64,000 nt of DNA, from positions 1 through 64,000 of the forward strand of contig DHAE01000013.1 of NCBI GenBank assembly GCA_002397315.1. The letters run 5' to 3'. The stretch comes from Comamonadaceae bacterium UBA4962 (GTDB lineage Bacteria > Pseudomonadota > Gammaproteobacteria > Burkholderiales > Burkholderiaceae_C). The notes under the pieces were generated by a model. That model was not told the DNA's origin. It saw only the letters and a list, made by a program, of their open reading frames with translations, and searched no databases. Positions 44,394-52,739 of this stretch are shown one piece after another. A program made the translations under genes and the position numbers. How positions within the stretch are numbered: position 1 is the first letter of the stretch; every line of letters starts with the position of its first letter.

Positions 44394-47072
44394 TCAGTCG
44401 GGCTGCGATCCCTGCTGGATCAGCGTGCGCACCCGGTGCGCGAGGGCATCGAGTGTGAAGGGTTTCGTCAGCACGTGCATGCCGCGCTCCAGATGACCGT
44501 TGCCCACGGCGGCATTCTCGGCATAGCCGGTGATGAACAGGATCTTCAGGTCGGGCCGCGTGAGGCGGCCGCCGTCGGCCAGTTGCCGTCCGTTCATGCC
44601 GCCCGGCAGGCCCACGTCGGTGATGAGCAGGTCGAGATGGGTGCGCGACTGCAACACCTGCAGCGCGGTGGCGCCGTCGCCGGCCTCGAGGGTCTGGTAG
44701 CCCATCTCGTGCAGTACCTCCACCACCAGCGAGCGCACGCTCGGCTCGTCGTCCACCACGAGCACCACGCCCGAGCCTTCGCCGGGCTCCACGGGCTGCG
44801 CGGCGGGCAGGCTCGATTCCTCTGCCGCCGCCTCGTGGCGCGGCAGGTAGATGCACATGGTGGTGCCCATGCCGGGTTCGGAATAGGCGCGGACCTGGCC
44901 GCCGGACTGGCGTGCGAAGCCGTACACCATCGACAGGCCCAGGCCGGTGCCCATGCCGATCGGCTTGGTGGTGAAGAACGGCTCGAAGATCCGGCCCATC
45001 ACCTCGGGCGTCATGCCGGCACCCGTGTCGGTGACGCAGAGCGACACGTACTGGCCCGGCGGCAGGTCGCGCTCGCGCCCGGCGCGCTCGTCCATCCAGG
45101 TGTTGGCGGTCTCGATGGTGAGCCGCCCGCCGCCCGGCATGGCGTCGCGCGAATTGATGCAGAGGTTGAGCAGGGCGCTTTCGAGCTGGTGCGGATCGAC
45201 GTGGGTGGTCCACAGGCCGACCGCGTTGACGACCTCCAGTTCCGTCTCGGGGCCGATGGTGCGGCGGATGAGCTCTTCCATGCCGCGCACCAGGCGGTTC
45301 ACGTCGGTGGGCTTGGGGTCGAGCGTCTGGCGGCGCGAGAACGCGAGCATGCGGTGCGTGAGCGAGGCGGCGCGGCGGGCCGCGCCCTGGCCCACGGTGA
45401 CGTAGCGTGCGAGATCGTCGAAGCGGCCCTGGGCCACGCGCCGGTTCAGCAGTTCGAGGCTGCCGCTGATGGTGGCCAGCAGGTTGTTGAAGTCGTGCGC
45501 GAGGCCGCCCGTGAGCTGCCCCACCGCTTCCATCTTCTGCGATTGCCGCAGCGCCTCCTGCACGGCCTCGCGCTCGCGCGATTCGGCCGTGAGGCGCGCC
45601 AGCGCATCCTCCAGGTCGCGCGTGCGTTCGGCCACCCGGCTCTCCAGCTCGCGGTTGAGCGTGCGCAGCTCTTCCTCGGCCACGCGCTGGTCGGTCACGT
45701 CGTGGCCCTCGGCGAAGATGCCGGTCACGGCGCCCTGTCCGTCCAGCGTCGGCTGGTAGACGAAATTCAGGTAGTGCTCGGTGAGCGGCGCGCCGGGACT
45801 GCGCTGCAACTGCACTTTCAGGTTCTTGCCGATGTAGGGCCGGCCGGTGCGGTAGACCTCGTCGAGCAGTTCCCGGATGCCCTGGCCTTCCAGTTCGGGC
45901 AGGGCCTCCAGCAAGGTCTTGCCCTCCAGGTCGCGGCGCCCGATGAGCTGCTGGTAGGACTCGTTGACGAATTCGAAGGTGTGTTCGGGCCCGTGCATGA
46001 CGCACATGAAGCCCGGCGCCTTGCTGAAGAGATCGCGCAGCCGGTCGCGCTCGGCGGTGCGGGATTCGAGCGCCTCGGCCTGCGCGATCGCGGGCGCCAC
46101 CTGGCCCGCGAGCAGTTGCAGGAATGACCGGATTTCCAGATCGTCCCCGGGGCGCAGCGGGTTGGCGCCGCACACGAAAAAGCCTGCGGAGCGGCCGTCG
46201 CCCTGCGGCGGCAACGCCACCACGAAGGCGGTCTGCGGCGGGACCTGCCACGCTCCCGTGGGCGTGTCGGCCGCGGGAGGCAAGGCCACGGGGTAGGCGG
46301 TCTCGCCACGGGCGAGGCGCTCGATGTCCCAGGGCTGCCATGCTCCGGGCGCGAGCATTCGCGGCGCAAGCCGGTGGCCTGATTCGATGCCGGCATTGCA
46401 GGCGAGCCGCGCCGTGCCGTGGGCGTCGTAGAGGTAGATCAGCGAGAACGGCAGGTCCTTCTGGGCACGGGCCATGGTGGCGCAGGCACCGTCCAGCACC
46501 TGCTGGCGCGTGCCGCCCAGGGCCATGGCCGCGCCCAGTTCGTGCAGCAGGGCGAGCCGCCGCTCGCTGATGACCCGGCCGGTCTCCTCGGACACTGCGC
46601 AGAAGAGCCCGTTGACGCGCCCGTCGTCGTCGAGCAGCGGACTGTAGGAGAACGTGTGGTACGTCTCTTCGAGCATGCCGGTGCCGGCGCGGTCGATGAG
46701 CAGCATCAGCGACGAATCCCAGGTGGATTCGCCCCGCTCGTAGACCGCGTGCATGCGGCCCTTCACGTCGTCCCAGATCTCCGACCACACCTGCGCCGTG
46801 GGCCGGCCCAGGGCATGTGGATGCTTCATGCCCAGCGTGGGGCGGTAGGCGTCGTTGTAGAAGAACGCGATGTCCGGGCCCCAGCCCACCCACATCTCGA
46901 AGCGGGAGGTCAGCAGAATGCGCAGCGCGGCCTTGAGCCCCTGGGGCCAGCGATCGGGCGGGCCGAGCGGCGTGGATTCCCAGTCATGCTGGCGCATGCG
47001 GCGCGCCATCTCGCTGGTGCCGATGAAGACATCGGCATGGCGTTCGGGCTGCAGGGGCAGAAGGGAGGTCAT
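44394..47072 (-). CDS. Hybrid sensor histidine kinase (PAS-GAF-PAS-HisKA-HATPase-REC)
   Basis: An 892-residue soluble kinase without membrane segments. In order: a PAS-like domain (MWVGWGPDIAFFYNDAYRPTLG), a GAF-like domain around residues 175-330, a PAS domain (FMCVMHGPEHTFEFVNESYQQLIG ... GIFAEGHDVTDQ), a coiled coil, and HisKA with the His in LTGGLAHDFNNLLATISG. HATPase_c follows (LNLCINSRDAMP, DTGAGMT, GTGLGLSMVYGFARQSGG), then a C-terminal receiver with phospho-Asp in LLITDVGLPGGMNG and Lys in VLTKPF. A GTG at 47087 is an alternative start that nearly touches the previous stop. It is in the stressosome-phytochrome gene run. Confidence 0.92.
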   Translation of the reverse strand: MTSLLPLQPERHADVFIGTSEMARRMRQHDWESTPLGPPDRWPQGLKAALRILLTSRFEMWVGWGPDIAFFYNDAYRPTLGMKHPHALGRPTAQVWSEIWDDVKGRMHAVYERGESTWDSSLMLLIDRAGTGMLEETYHTFSYSPLLDDDGRVNGLFCAVSEETGRVISERRLALLHELGAAMALGGTRQQVLDGACATMARAQKDLPFSLIYLYDAHGTARLACNAGIESGHRLAPRMLAPGAWQPWDIERLARGETAYPVALPPAADTPTGAWQVPPQTAFVVALPPQGDGRSAGFFVCGANPLRPGDDLEIRSFLQLLAGQVAPAIAQAEALESRTAERDRLRDLFSKAPGFMCVMHGPEHTFEFVNESYQQLIGRRDLEGKTLLEALPELEGQGIRELLDEVYRTGRPYIGKNLKVQLQRSPGAPLTEHYLNFVYQPTLDGQGAVTGIFAEGHDVTDQRVAEEELRTLNRELESRVAERTRDLEDALARLTAESREREAVQEALRQSQKMEAVGQLTGGLAHDFNNLLATISGSLELLNRRVAQGRFDDLARYVTVGQGAARRAASLTHRMLAFSRRQTLDPKPTDVNRLVRGMEELIRRTIGPETELEVVNAVGLWTTHVDPHQLESALLNLCINSRDAMPGGGRLTIETANTWMDERAGRERDLPPGQYVSLCVTDTGAGMTPEVMGRIFEPFFTTKPIGMGTGLGLSMVYGFARQSGGQVRAYSEPGMGTTMCIYLPRHEAAAEESSLPAAQPVEPGEGSGVVLVVDDEPSVRSLVVEVLHEMGYQTLEAGDGATALQVLQSRTHLDLLITDVGLPGGMNGRQLADGGRLTRPDLKILFITGYAENAAVGNGHLERGMHVLTKPFTLDALAHRVRTLIQQGSQPD

Positions 47073-47090
47073 GGAATCGTGGGGCACGGT

Positions 47091-49073
47091 CTATCGGCCT
47101 GCCATCAGGCGGGCGATGGTGGCCATGAGGGCATGGGGTTGCAGCGGCTTGCCGAGGTGCGCGTCGAAACCGGCTTCCAGCGCCTTGTGGGCGTCCTGCG
47201 GGCGCGAGAATGCAGTGAGTGCGATCGCGATGGGCTGGCGGCGGCCCGGGGGCGCCGGCATGCTGCGCAGGGTGCGCGCGAGTTCGTAGCCATCGCGTCC
47301 GGGCAGCCCGATGTCGCTGACCACCACGTCGGGCCAGCGCTCCTGCAGGGCGCGGACGGCGGCATCGAAGTCCGCCGCCTGCCGCGGCCGGGCACCGCCG
47401 TCCGACAGCACCACCGCCAGCATCTCGCTCGCGTCCGGGTGGTCTTCCACGGTGAGGATGTCCAGCCCGCGCAGCGGGCGCTCTTCGATGGCCGGCTCGG
47501 GCGGCACCTCGTCCGCGCGCAGCGGCGCGGGCGCGCTTTCCCCTTCGCCTTCGTAGGCCGCGGTGAGCCGCACCGTGATGGTGGAGCCCTGGCCGGAGCC
47601 CGCGCTGTGCGCCTCGACTCCGCCGCCGTGCAGCTCTGCGAGCTGCTTGACGATCGAGAGGCCCAGGCCCAGGCCGCCGTGCCGGCGGTTGTCGGGCGAA
47701 TCGCTCTGCGTGAAGCGATCGAACAGGTGCTCGAGGAACTCCGCGGCGATGCCGCGGCCCCAGTCCTGCACCGACAGGGTGAGCGCGTTGCCCTCGCGGG
47801 ACAGCACCACCTCGATGCGGCCGTCGTTGTCGGAGAACTTGATGGCGTTCGTGAGCAGGTTCCAGAAGATCTGCTGGAACCGGGTCGGGTCCAGCCAGGC
47901 CGGGCCGACGCCGTGGCCCGCGTGCACCTCCACTTTCAGGCGCTTCTCAGCGATGGAGGCCTGCAGCGCGTCGATGGCGGAGCGCACCGACTCCTCGGGC
48001 TGCGTCCACTCGCGCTCCAGGTGCAGCTTGCCGCTGTTGATGCGCGAGACGTCCAGGATGTCCGCGATGATGCGCGCTTGCGCCTTGACGTTGCGGTGGA
48101 TCGAATCCAGTCCCTTGATCAGCTCGGGCGTGCCGCCGCGGCGCTTCAGGATGTGCACCCAGCCGGCGATCGCGTTCAGTGGCGTGCGCAACTCGTGCGA
48201 CAGCACGGCGATGAAGTCGTCCTTGGTGCGGCTCAGTCGCTCGGCGGTGGCGCGGGCCACCTGTTCGCGCTCCAGGATCTCCTGGCGGCGGCTGTCGAGC
48301 TCCACGCGTTCCGAGATGTCGGCGGCGATCGCCATGCGCATGCCCGGCTCCACGTGGGCCGAGATGCTCCACTCCAGGTACACCCACTGGCCGGACGGAC
48401 GCAGCAGCGGGAATTCTCCCTGCCACGTGGTGGACTGCTCTGATTCCACCGTCTTGTCCCGCACGAAATCCACCCAGTCGGGCGGGGCGAATTCGCTGAT
48501 CGCGCGCCCGAGCACCTCTTGCGGCGAACGCCCGAGCAGCCGGGCCATGGCCGGATTGATGTCGGTGAAGCGTCCGTCGCGTTCCAGCAGGCCGATGCCG
48601 CTCAGCGCCTGGCTGTAGATCGCCCGGAATCGGCGGTCGCTGCGGCGCAGGCTGTCTTCGGCCGTGCGCGCGCGGATGAGTGCCTGCAGGGTGCCCACCA
48701 GCACCGCCGGCTCCACGGGATGGGTGAGATAGGCATCGGCCCCGGCATTGAGGCCGCTGACCCGGTCCTCGGCATGCACGTGGGCCGCGGACAGGTGCAT
48801 CACCGGCAGCTGGGCCGTGGCCTCGCGCGCGCGCAGGTTGCGGCAGACCTCGAATCCGTCGATGTCCGGCAGGTGCACGTCCAGCACCACGGCCGAGATG
48901 CCTTCGGCGGCCATCTGCAGCGCCTGCATGCCGCTGTCCGCCTCCAGCGTCTGGAAGCCTGCGGCCCGCACGATGCGCGCGGTCGAGTAGCGGGTGACCG
49001 GGTTGTCATCCACCACGAGCACCGTGTGGGTGCCGCGGTCGATGGTGGTGTGGATGGCTCCGACGTCCAGCAT
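47091..49073 (-). CDS. Hybrid histidine kinase with receivers at both ends (REC-PAS-HisKA-HATPase-REC)
   Basis: A 660-residue soluble kinase. The N-terminal receiver (about residues 15-130) has TVLVVDDNPVTRYS and phospho-Asp in AVVLDVHLPDIDG, but the conserved Lys is His here (AYLTHPVEP). PAS follows (FRAIYSQALSGIGLLERDGRFTDINPAMARLLG), then HisKA with the His in VLSHELRTPLNAIAGW and HATPase_c (FWNLLTNAIKFSDNDG, DWGRGI, GGLGLGLSIVKQLAELHGG). The C-terminal receiver has phospho-Asp in VVVSDIGLPGRDGYEL and an intact Lys in HLGKPLQP. The start is 5 bases after the stop of the previous kinase gene; a GTG overlapping that stop is an alternative. Confidence 0.92.
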   Translation of the reverse strand: MLDVGAIHTTIDRGTHTVLVVDDNPVTRYSTARIVRAAGFQTLEADSGMQALQMAAEGISAVVLDVHLPDIDGFEVCRNLRAREATAQLPVMHLSAAHVHAEDRVSGLNAGADAYLTHPVEPAVLVGTLQALIRARTAEDSLRRSDRRFRAIYSQALSGIGLLERDGRFTDINPAMARLLGRSPQEVLGRAISEFAPPDWVDFVRDKTVESEQSTTWQGEFPLLRPSGQWVYLEWSISAHVEPGMRMAIAADISERVELDSRRQEILEREQVARATAERLSRTKDDFIAVLSHELRTPLNAIAGWVHILKRRGGTPELIKGLDSIHRNVKAQARIIADILDVSRINSGKLHLEREWTQPEESVRSAIDALQASIAEKRLKVEVHAGHGVGPAWLDPTRFQQIFWNLLTNAIKFSDNDGRIEVVLSREGNALTLSVQDWGRGIAAEFLEHLFDRFTQSDSPDNRRHGGLGLGLSIVKQLAELHGGGVEAHSAGSGQGSTITVRLTAAYEGEGESAPAPLRADEVPPEPAIEERPLRGLDILTVEDHPDASEMLAVVLSDGGARPRQAADFDAAVRALQERWPDVVVSDIGLPGRDGYELARTLRSMPAPPGRRQPIAIALTAFSRPQDAHKALEAGFDAHLGKPLQPHALMATIARLMAGR

Positions 49074-49078
49074 GCCGC

Positions 49079-49996
49079 TCACTCCGCGCTTTCCGTTCCG
49101 TCCGCGGCCTGCGGCAGCCGTGCCGGCAGGGTGACGGAAAATACCGAGCCCTCGCCCGGCACGCTCTGCAGATCCACCCGGCCGCCCAGCAGTTCGGCGA
49201 GCTGGCGGCTCAGCGCCAGGCCCAGGCCGGTGCCCCGCAGGCGGTTCTGCAGCGGCGAGCCGACCTGCGAGAAGTCCTCGAAGACGCGGGCGTGGAATTC
49301 CGGCGCGATGCCGATGCCCGTGTCCGCCACCGAGAACCGCACGCAGTCGCCCTCGCAGGGTTCGACGCTGATGCGCACCTCGCCGCGCGGCGTGAACTTG
49401 AGTGCGTTGGAGATGAAATTGCGCAGGATCTGCGAGAGCTTGCGGTCGTCGGTGAAGAGCGGCGGCAGGCCGCGCGGTTCCTCGAACACCAGGTTCAGTT
49501 CGGCGTTGGTGACCACCGGTTTGAACATGCCCCGCAGCGCCTGGAAGAGGTCCACCATGTCGAACCACGCCGGCGAGATGTCGACGCGTCCGGCCTCGAT
49601 CTTCGCGAGGTCGAGCAGGTCGTCCACCATCTCGGAGAACTCCATGGCGGTGGCCTGGATGAAGCCCACCTGGCGGGCCTGCTCCGGGTTCAGCGGGCCG
49701 TCCACATGGTCGGCGAGCAGGCGGGCGATGCTGCGGATCGAGCTGATCGGCGTGCGGAACTCGTGGCTCATGTAGGCCAGGAACCGGCTCTTCATCTCCG
49801 TGGCGTTGCGCAACTGCTCGGCCTGGGCGTCCAGTTCCGAATAGAGGGCCACCACGCCGCGGTTGGTTTCCTCGAGTTCGGCACGCAGCAGCTCCATTTC
49901 CTGCTGGCTGGCGGCGAGTGCGGCCTGCAATGCGGCGACGGTGGGGCTTTCGGCGCCGGCCCCTGTGTCGGGCTGTGCGCCGTGCTGGGATGTCAT
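49079..49996 (-). CDS. Soluble histidine kinase with coiled-coil N-terminus
   Basis: A 305-residue kinase. The first 60 or so residues form a probable coiled coil (AALQAALAASQQEMELLRAELEETNRGVVALYSELDAQAEQLRNATEMKSRF, written here as one helix region) with no sensor domain. HisKA has its His in YMSHEFRTPISSIRSIARLL, followed by HATPase_c with LRNFISNALKFTPRGEV, DTGIGIAPEF and GTGLGLALSRQLAELLGG. It lies directly after the phosphatase gene of the stressosome module (37 bases) and before the double-receiver hybrid kinase. Lacking its own sensor, it probably takes input from a partner; the stressosome is the obvious candidate by position, as inference. Confidence 0.9.
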   Translation of the reverse strand: MTSQHGAQPDTGAGAESPTVAALQAALAASQQEMELLRAELEETNRGVVALYSELDAQAEQLRNATEMKSRFLAYMSHEFRTPISSIRSIARLLADHVDGPLNPEQARQVGFIQATAMEFSEMVDDLLDLAKIEAGRVDISPAWFDMVDLFQALRGMFKPVVTNAELNLVFEEPRGLPPLFTDDRKLSQILRNFISNALKFTPRGEVRISVEPCEGDCVRFSVADTGIGIAPEFHARVFEDFSQVGSPLQNRLRGTGLGLALSRQLAELLGGRVDLQSVPGEGSVFSVTLPARLPQAADGTESAE

Positions 49997-50033
49997 CGTG
50001 CGATTCCTCGGATTGTCAGCGTGTGTGGTGGGT

Positions 50034-51113
50034 TCAAACGTTCCGCTGCACCACCACGATGGTGGCATCGTCGCGGGGGCGGTGGTGGTCGCGCAGCAGC
50101 ACGGCCGCCAGCAGGGTCGGGTCCCGGCCGAGCAACGCATGGACCGACCGGGGATGCCAGCGTCCCTCGATGCCGTCGGTATGGACGATCGCGAGCGCAT
50201 GGTCCGGCGCCAGCGTGGTTGCCTCCTGTGTCCTGCGGATGTGCAGCCCTACCGTGCCGTGCTGCGCGGGCACCGACCGGTCGGCCACGCCGGAGACGAG
50301 CCGCGCCGCCACGTTGCCGATGCTGACGCTCTGCACCGCAGCGGTGGCCGCCTCCCAGCGCAGAATGCAGACGGCCGCGCCGCGCAGGCCCAGCAGCGCG
50401 CGGTGGGCGCGCTCCGCCATGCCGCCCAATTCACTGAAGGGGGCCTGGGCGAAAACTTCCAGCGCCGCTTCCGATGCACGTGCCGCTTCCGGCCCATGCC
50501 CGAGCCCGTCGGCCACGCACAGGGCCACGTGCTCGCCGTGGATGGCGGCGGCCCAGGCGTCCCCGCAGGCGGTCTCGCCGCGCAATGGCAGGCGGATGGC
50601 GCCCACGCGCACGCAGGCCCGGGTCGCATTGCCAGGCGGGGCCGCGGGATCCGCCGCGGCGAATCCTTCGTCTTCGTCGAGCGGTCGCTCCACCACCCGC
50701 GCCACGCAGACCGTGCCTTCGGGCGTGGAGTGGAGGTCGAATTCGTCGGACAGGCGCCGCACCGCGCCCAGGCCCGTGCCCGGGGATCCGCCGGTGGAGT
50801 AGCCGTCCTGCATCACCATCCGCAGGTCCGCGATGCCCGGGCCGTTGTCGATCACGACCACCTCCACGGCATGCCGTCCGGGAATGGCTGCGATCAGGAG
50901 GCGTCCGCCGCGCGCGTGGCGGTGCAGGTTGGTGGCCAGTTCGGTCACGACCAGCGACAGCCGCCCCGCATCGGTGGCGTTCCAGCCCAGCCGCGCGCTT
51001 TCGTGCGCGGCGAAGCGCCGGGCCTCGCCCACACGGCTCGCGTCGTCGATGGGAAAGGCCGTGTGCGTCCAGCCGTGCAGGACTTCGGCGCGGGCGTGCT
51101 CCATCACTTCCAT
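50034..51113 (-). CDS. RsbT/RsbW-like ATPase domain fused to an RsbX/SpoIIE-like phosphatase domain
   Basis: A 359-residue protein with two regulatory domains. Residues about 15-140 are a GHKL serine-kinase-type ATPase: LVVTELATNLHRHARGG, VVVIDNGPGIADLRMVMQDGYSTGGSPGTGLGAVRRLSDEFD. Residues about 165-355 are a PP2C-type phosphatase: CGDAWAAAIHGEHVALCVADGLGHGPEAA, VSIGNVAARL, AIVHTDGIEG and RDDATIVVV, with the metal-binding Asp residues present. In Bacillus stressosomes RsbX removes phosphate from RsbR and RsbS to reset the system; this phosphatase domain would do the same. Its ATG at 51113 overlaps the end of rsbT by 10 bases; a second ATG at 51104 overlaps the stop by one base. Confidence 0.88.
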   Translation of the reverse strand: MEVMEHARAEVLHGWTHTAFPIDDASRVGEARRFAAHESARLGWNATDAGRLSLVVTELATNLHRHARGGRLLIAAIPGRHAVEVVVIDNGPGIADLRMVMQDGYSTGGSPGTGLGAVRRLSDEFDLHSTPEGTVCVARVVERPLDEDEGFAAADPAAPPGNATRACVRVGAIRLPLRGETACGDAWAAAIHGEHVALCVADGLGHGPEAARASEAALEVFAQAPFSELGGMAERAHRALLGLRGAAVCILRWEAATAAVQSVSIGNVAARLVSGVADRSVPAQHGTVGLHIRRTQEATTLAPDHALAIVHTDGIEGRWHPRSVHALLGRDPTLLAAVLLRDHHRPRDDATIVVVQRNV

Positions 51114-51508
51114 TTCGTGATGGTGACGCAGGTGCCCTGGCCGGGCGCCGAACGGATGTCGAACTCGTTGACGAGACGCCGGCTGCCCGGCAGGCCCAGG
51201 CCCATGCCGCCGCCGGAGGTCCAGCCGTCCGTCAGCGCCAACTGCATGTCGGCGATGCCGGGGCCCTCGTCCTCGAAGGCCATCCGCAGGCCGGACCGGC
51301 CGTGCTGGTCAAGTACTTCCCAGCGCATGCGGCCACCGCCGCCGTGCACCAGGGTGTTGCGCGAGAGCTCGCTGGCCGCCGTGATGACCTTGGTCTGGTC
51401 CACCAGCGAGAAACGCAGGCCCGCGCAGAGGGCGCGCACCGTCTGGCGGCAGGCGACGATGTGCTGCTCGGATTCGATGGGCAGGGTGCCCGTGGGATCA
51501 ACGGCCAA
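51104..51508 (-). CDS. rsbT: Stressosome serine/threonine kinase RsbT
   Basis: A switch kinase that phosphorylates RsbR and RsbS and is released on stress to act on a downstream partner. The 134-residue length is that of Bacillus RsbT. Visible motifs are VITAASELSRNTLVHGGGG (N box), FEDEGPGIADMQLALTDGWTSGGGMGLGLPGSRRLVNEFDI (G1 and G2 boxes) and a C-terminal GTCVTITKW. The only start that gives this length is a TTG at 51508, with GAGGAGG 6 bases upstream; it lies inside the end of rsbS (11-base overlap), so it should be translated by coupling and in proportion to RsbS. Confidence 0.92.
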   Translation of the reverse strand: MAVDPTGTLPIESEQHIVACRQTVRALCAGLRFSLVDQTKVITAASELSRNTLVHGGGGRMRWEVLDQHGRSGLRMAFEDEGPGIADMQLALTDGWTSGGGMGLGLPGSRRLVNEFDIRSAPGQGTCVTITKWK

Positions 51509-51872
51509 GAGGGGCCTCCTCGCGGATGCGGCGCAGCAAATCCATGCCGCGCTCCACGTTGAGCGCGGTGCGCACGCCATCCAGCGAGAGGCCCAGTTCC
51601 ACGAGCGTGATGGCGACGGCGGGCTGCATGCCGACCACCACCGTATGGGCGGAAAGGATGCGCGCGATGCCCGAGATGCTGCTGAGCATCCGGCCGACGA
51701 ACGAATCCACGATCTCCAGGCCGGAGATGTCGATCATCACACCCGTGGCACCGGTGTCGGCGATGCGGGCGGCGAGGTCTTCCTGCAGGGCGAGGGCGGT
51801 GCGGTCCTGCATGTCCACCTGGATGGTGACCAGCAGGGTGTCGCCCATGCGCAGGATCGGTATGCGTTCCAT
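51498..51872 (-). CDS. rsbS: Stressosome scaffold protein RsbS (STAS domain)
   Basis: A 124-residue single STAS domain. It has RMGDTLLVTIQVDMQD at the N-terminus and the phosphorylation loop VMIDISGLEIVDSFVGRML, whose Ser at about 57 aligns by position with the Bacillus RsbS phosphoserine. RsbS and RsbR form the large icosahedral stressosome that holds RsbT until stress. It lies 18 bases after rsbR and overlaps rsbT. Confidence 0.95.
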   Translation of the reverse strand: MERIPILRMGDTLLVTIQVDMQDRTALALQEDLAARIADTGATGVMIDISGLEIVDSFVGRMLSSISGIARILSAHTVVVGMQPAVAITLVELGLSLDGVRTALNVERGMDLLRRIREEAPLGR

Positions 51873-51890
51873 GGAGTGCGTCCTTCCTGC

Positions 51891-52739
51891 TCAGGCCTGG
51901 ACGCGGCCGATGCGCCAGCCGGTCTTCTGCAGAGCGAGCGCGAGGGCGTCTGCGAGCGTGGCGCGCGTGTGGATGCCCTGCAGGTCGATGCCCAGGTGCA
52001 CGATGGTCTGCGCGATCTGCGGGCGGATGCCGCTCACGATGCAGTCCGCGCCCATGAGCCGGATCGCAGCGACGGTCTTGAGCAGATGCTGCGCCACCAG
52101 CGTGTCCACGGTGGGCACGCCGGTGATGTCGATGATGGCGATCTCGGATTCGGTGTCGACGATGCGCTGCAGCAGCGTCTCCATCACCACCTGCGTGCGG
52201 TTGCTGTCGAGGGTGCCGATCATGGGCACCGCCAACACGCCGTCCCAGAGCTTGATGACCGGCGTGGACAGTTCCAGCAGTTCTTCCTGCTGGCGGCGGA
52301 TGATGTCCTCACGCGCGAGCTGGAAGGTGTTGACCGTGTGCTGGGCCAGGCGGTCCACCAGCTCGGTCGCGCTCCAGAGGTCCGACCGCAGGGCGTCTGC
52401 ATCGCCGATGGTCTGCAGCTGGGTGAACAGCGCCTTCTTCAGCGCCAGCACGAACACGCTGGTGTCTCCGGCCGTCTCGCCGCGCGCCGCGCGGGAGCGG
52501 GAGAGCGATTCCAGCACACCGTTGAGCGTGTGCCAGGCGCTGCCCGGCTGCGGCGTGCCGCGGGGAGGCGGCGCACTGTGCAAGGCGGCGCGCAGTGCCT
52601 GCAGCAGCTCGCGCGCATCGGAGGCGGAATTGGCTGCCGGAACGTTTCCGCCCCTGGCGGCCTCGGCCAGCCATTCTTGGATGAGGGGGTCTTCCTTGGT
52701 GTCCAGGATGGCAAGGAGGGCCTCGTACTGCTGAGTCAT
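51891..52739 (-). CDS. rsbR: Stressosome sensor/scaffold protein RsbR
   Basis: A 282-residue RsbR. The N-terminal half (about 1-150) is a variable helical sensor domain of the RsbRD/non-heme-globin type (ALLAILDTKEDPLIQEWL ... LFTQLQTIGDADALRSDLWSATELVDRLAQHTVNTFQLARED). A linker helix leads to a C-terminal STAS domain (about 155-275) with STPVIKLWDGVLAVPMIGTLDSNR and IIDITGVPTVDTLVAQHLLK. Thr213 matches the position of one Bacillus RsbR phosphothreonine; the other corresponds to Ser179. What the sensor half detects is not evident. It is the first gene of the run; its upstream region (52740 onward) is shared with the divergent hut transporter. Confidence 0.94.
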   Translation of the reverse strand: MTQQYEALLAILDTKEDPLIQEWLAEAARGGNVPAANSASDARELLQALRAALHSAPPPRGTPQPGSAWHTLNGVLESLSRSRAARGETAGDTSVFVLALKKALFTQLQTIGDADALRSDLWSATELVDRLAQHTVNTFQLAREDIIRRQQEELLELSTPVIKLWDGVLAVPMIGTLDSNRTQVVMETLLQRIVDTESEIAIIDITGVPTVDTLVAQHLLKTVAAIRLMGADCIVSGIRPQIAQTIVHLGIDLQGIHTRATLADALALALQKTGWRIGRVQA

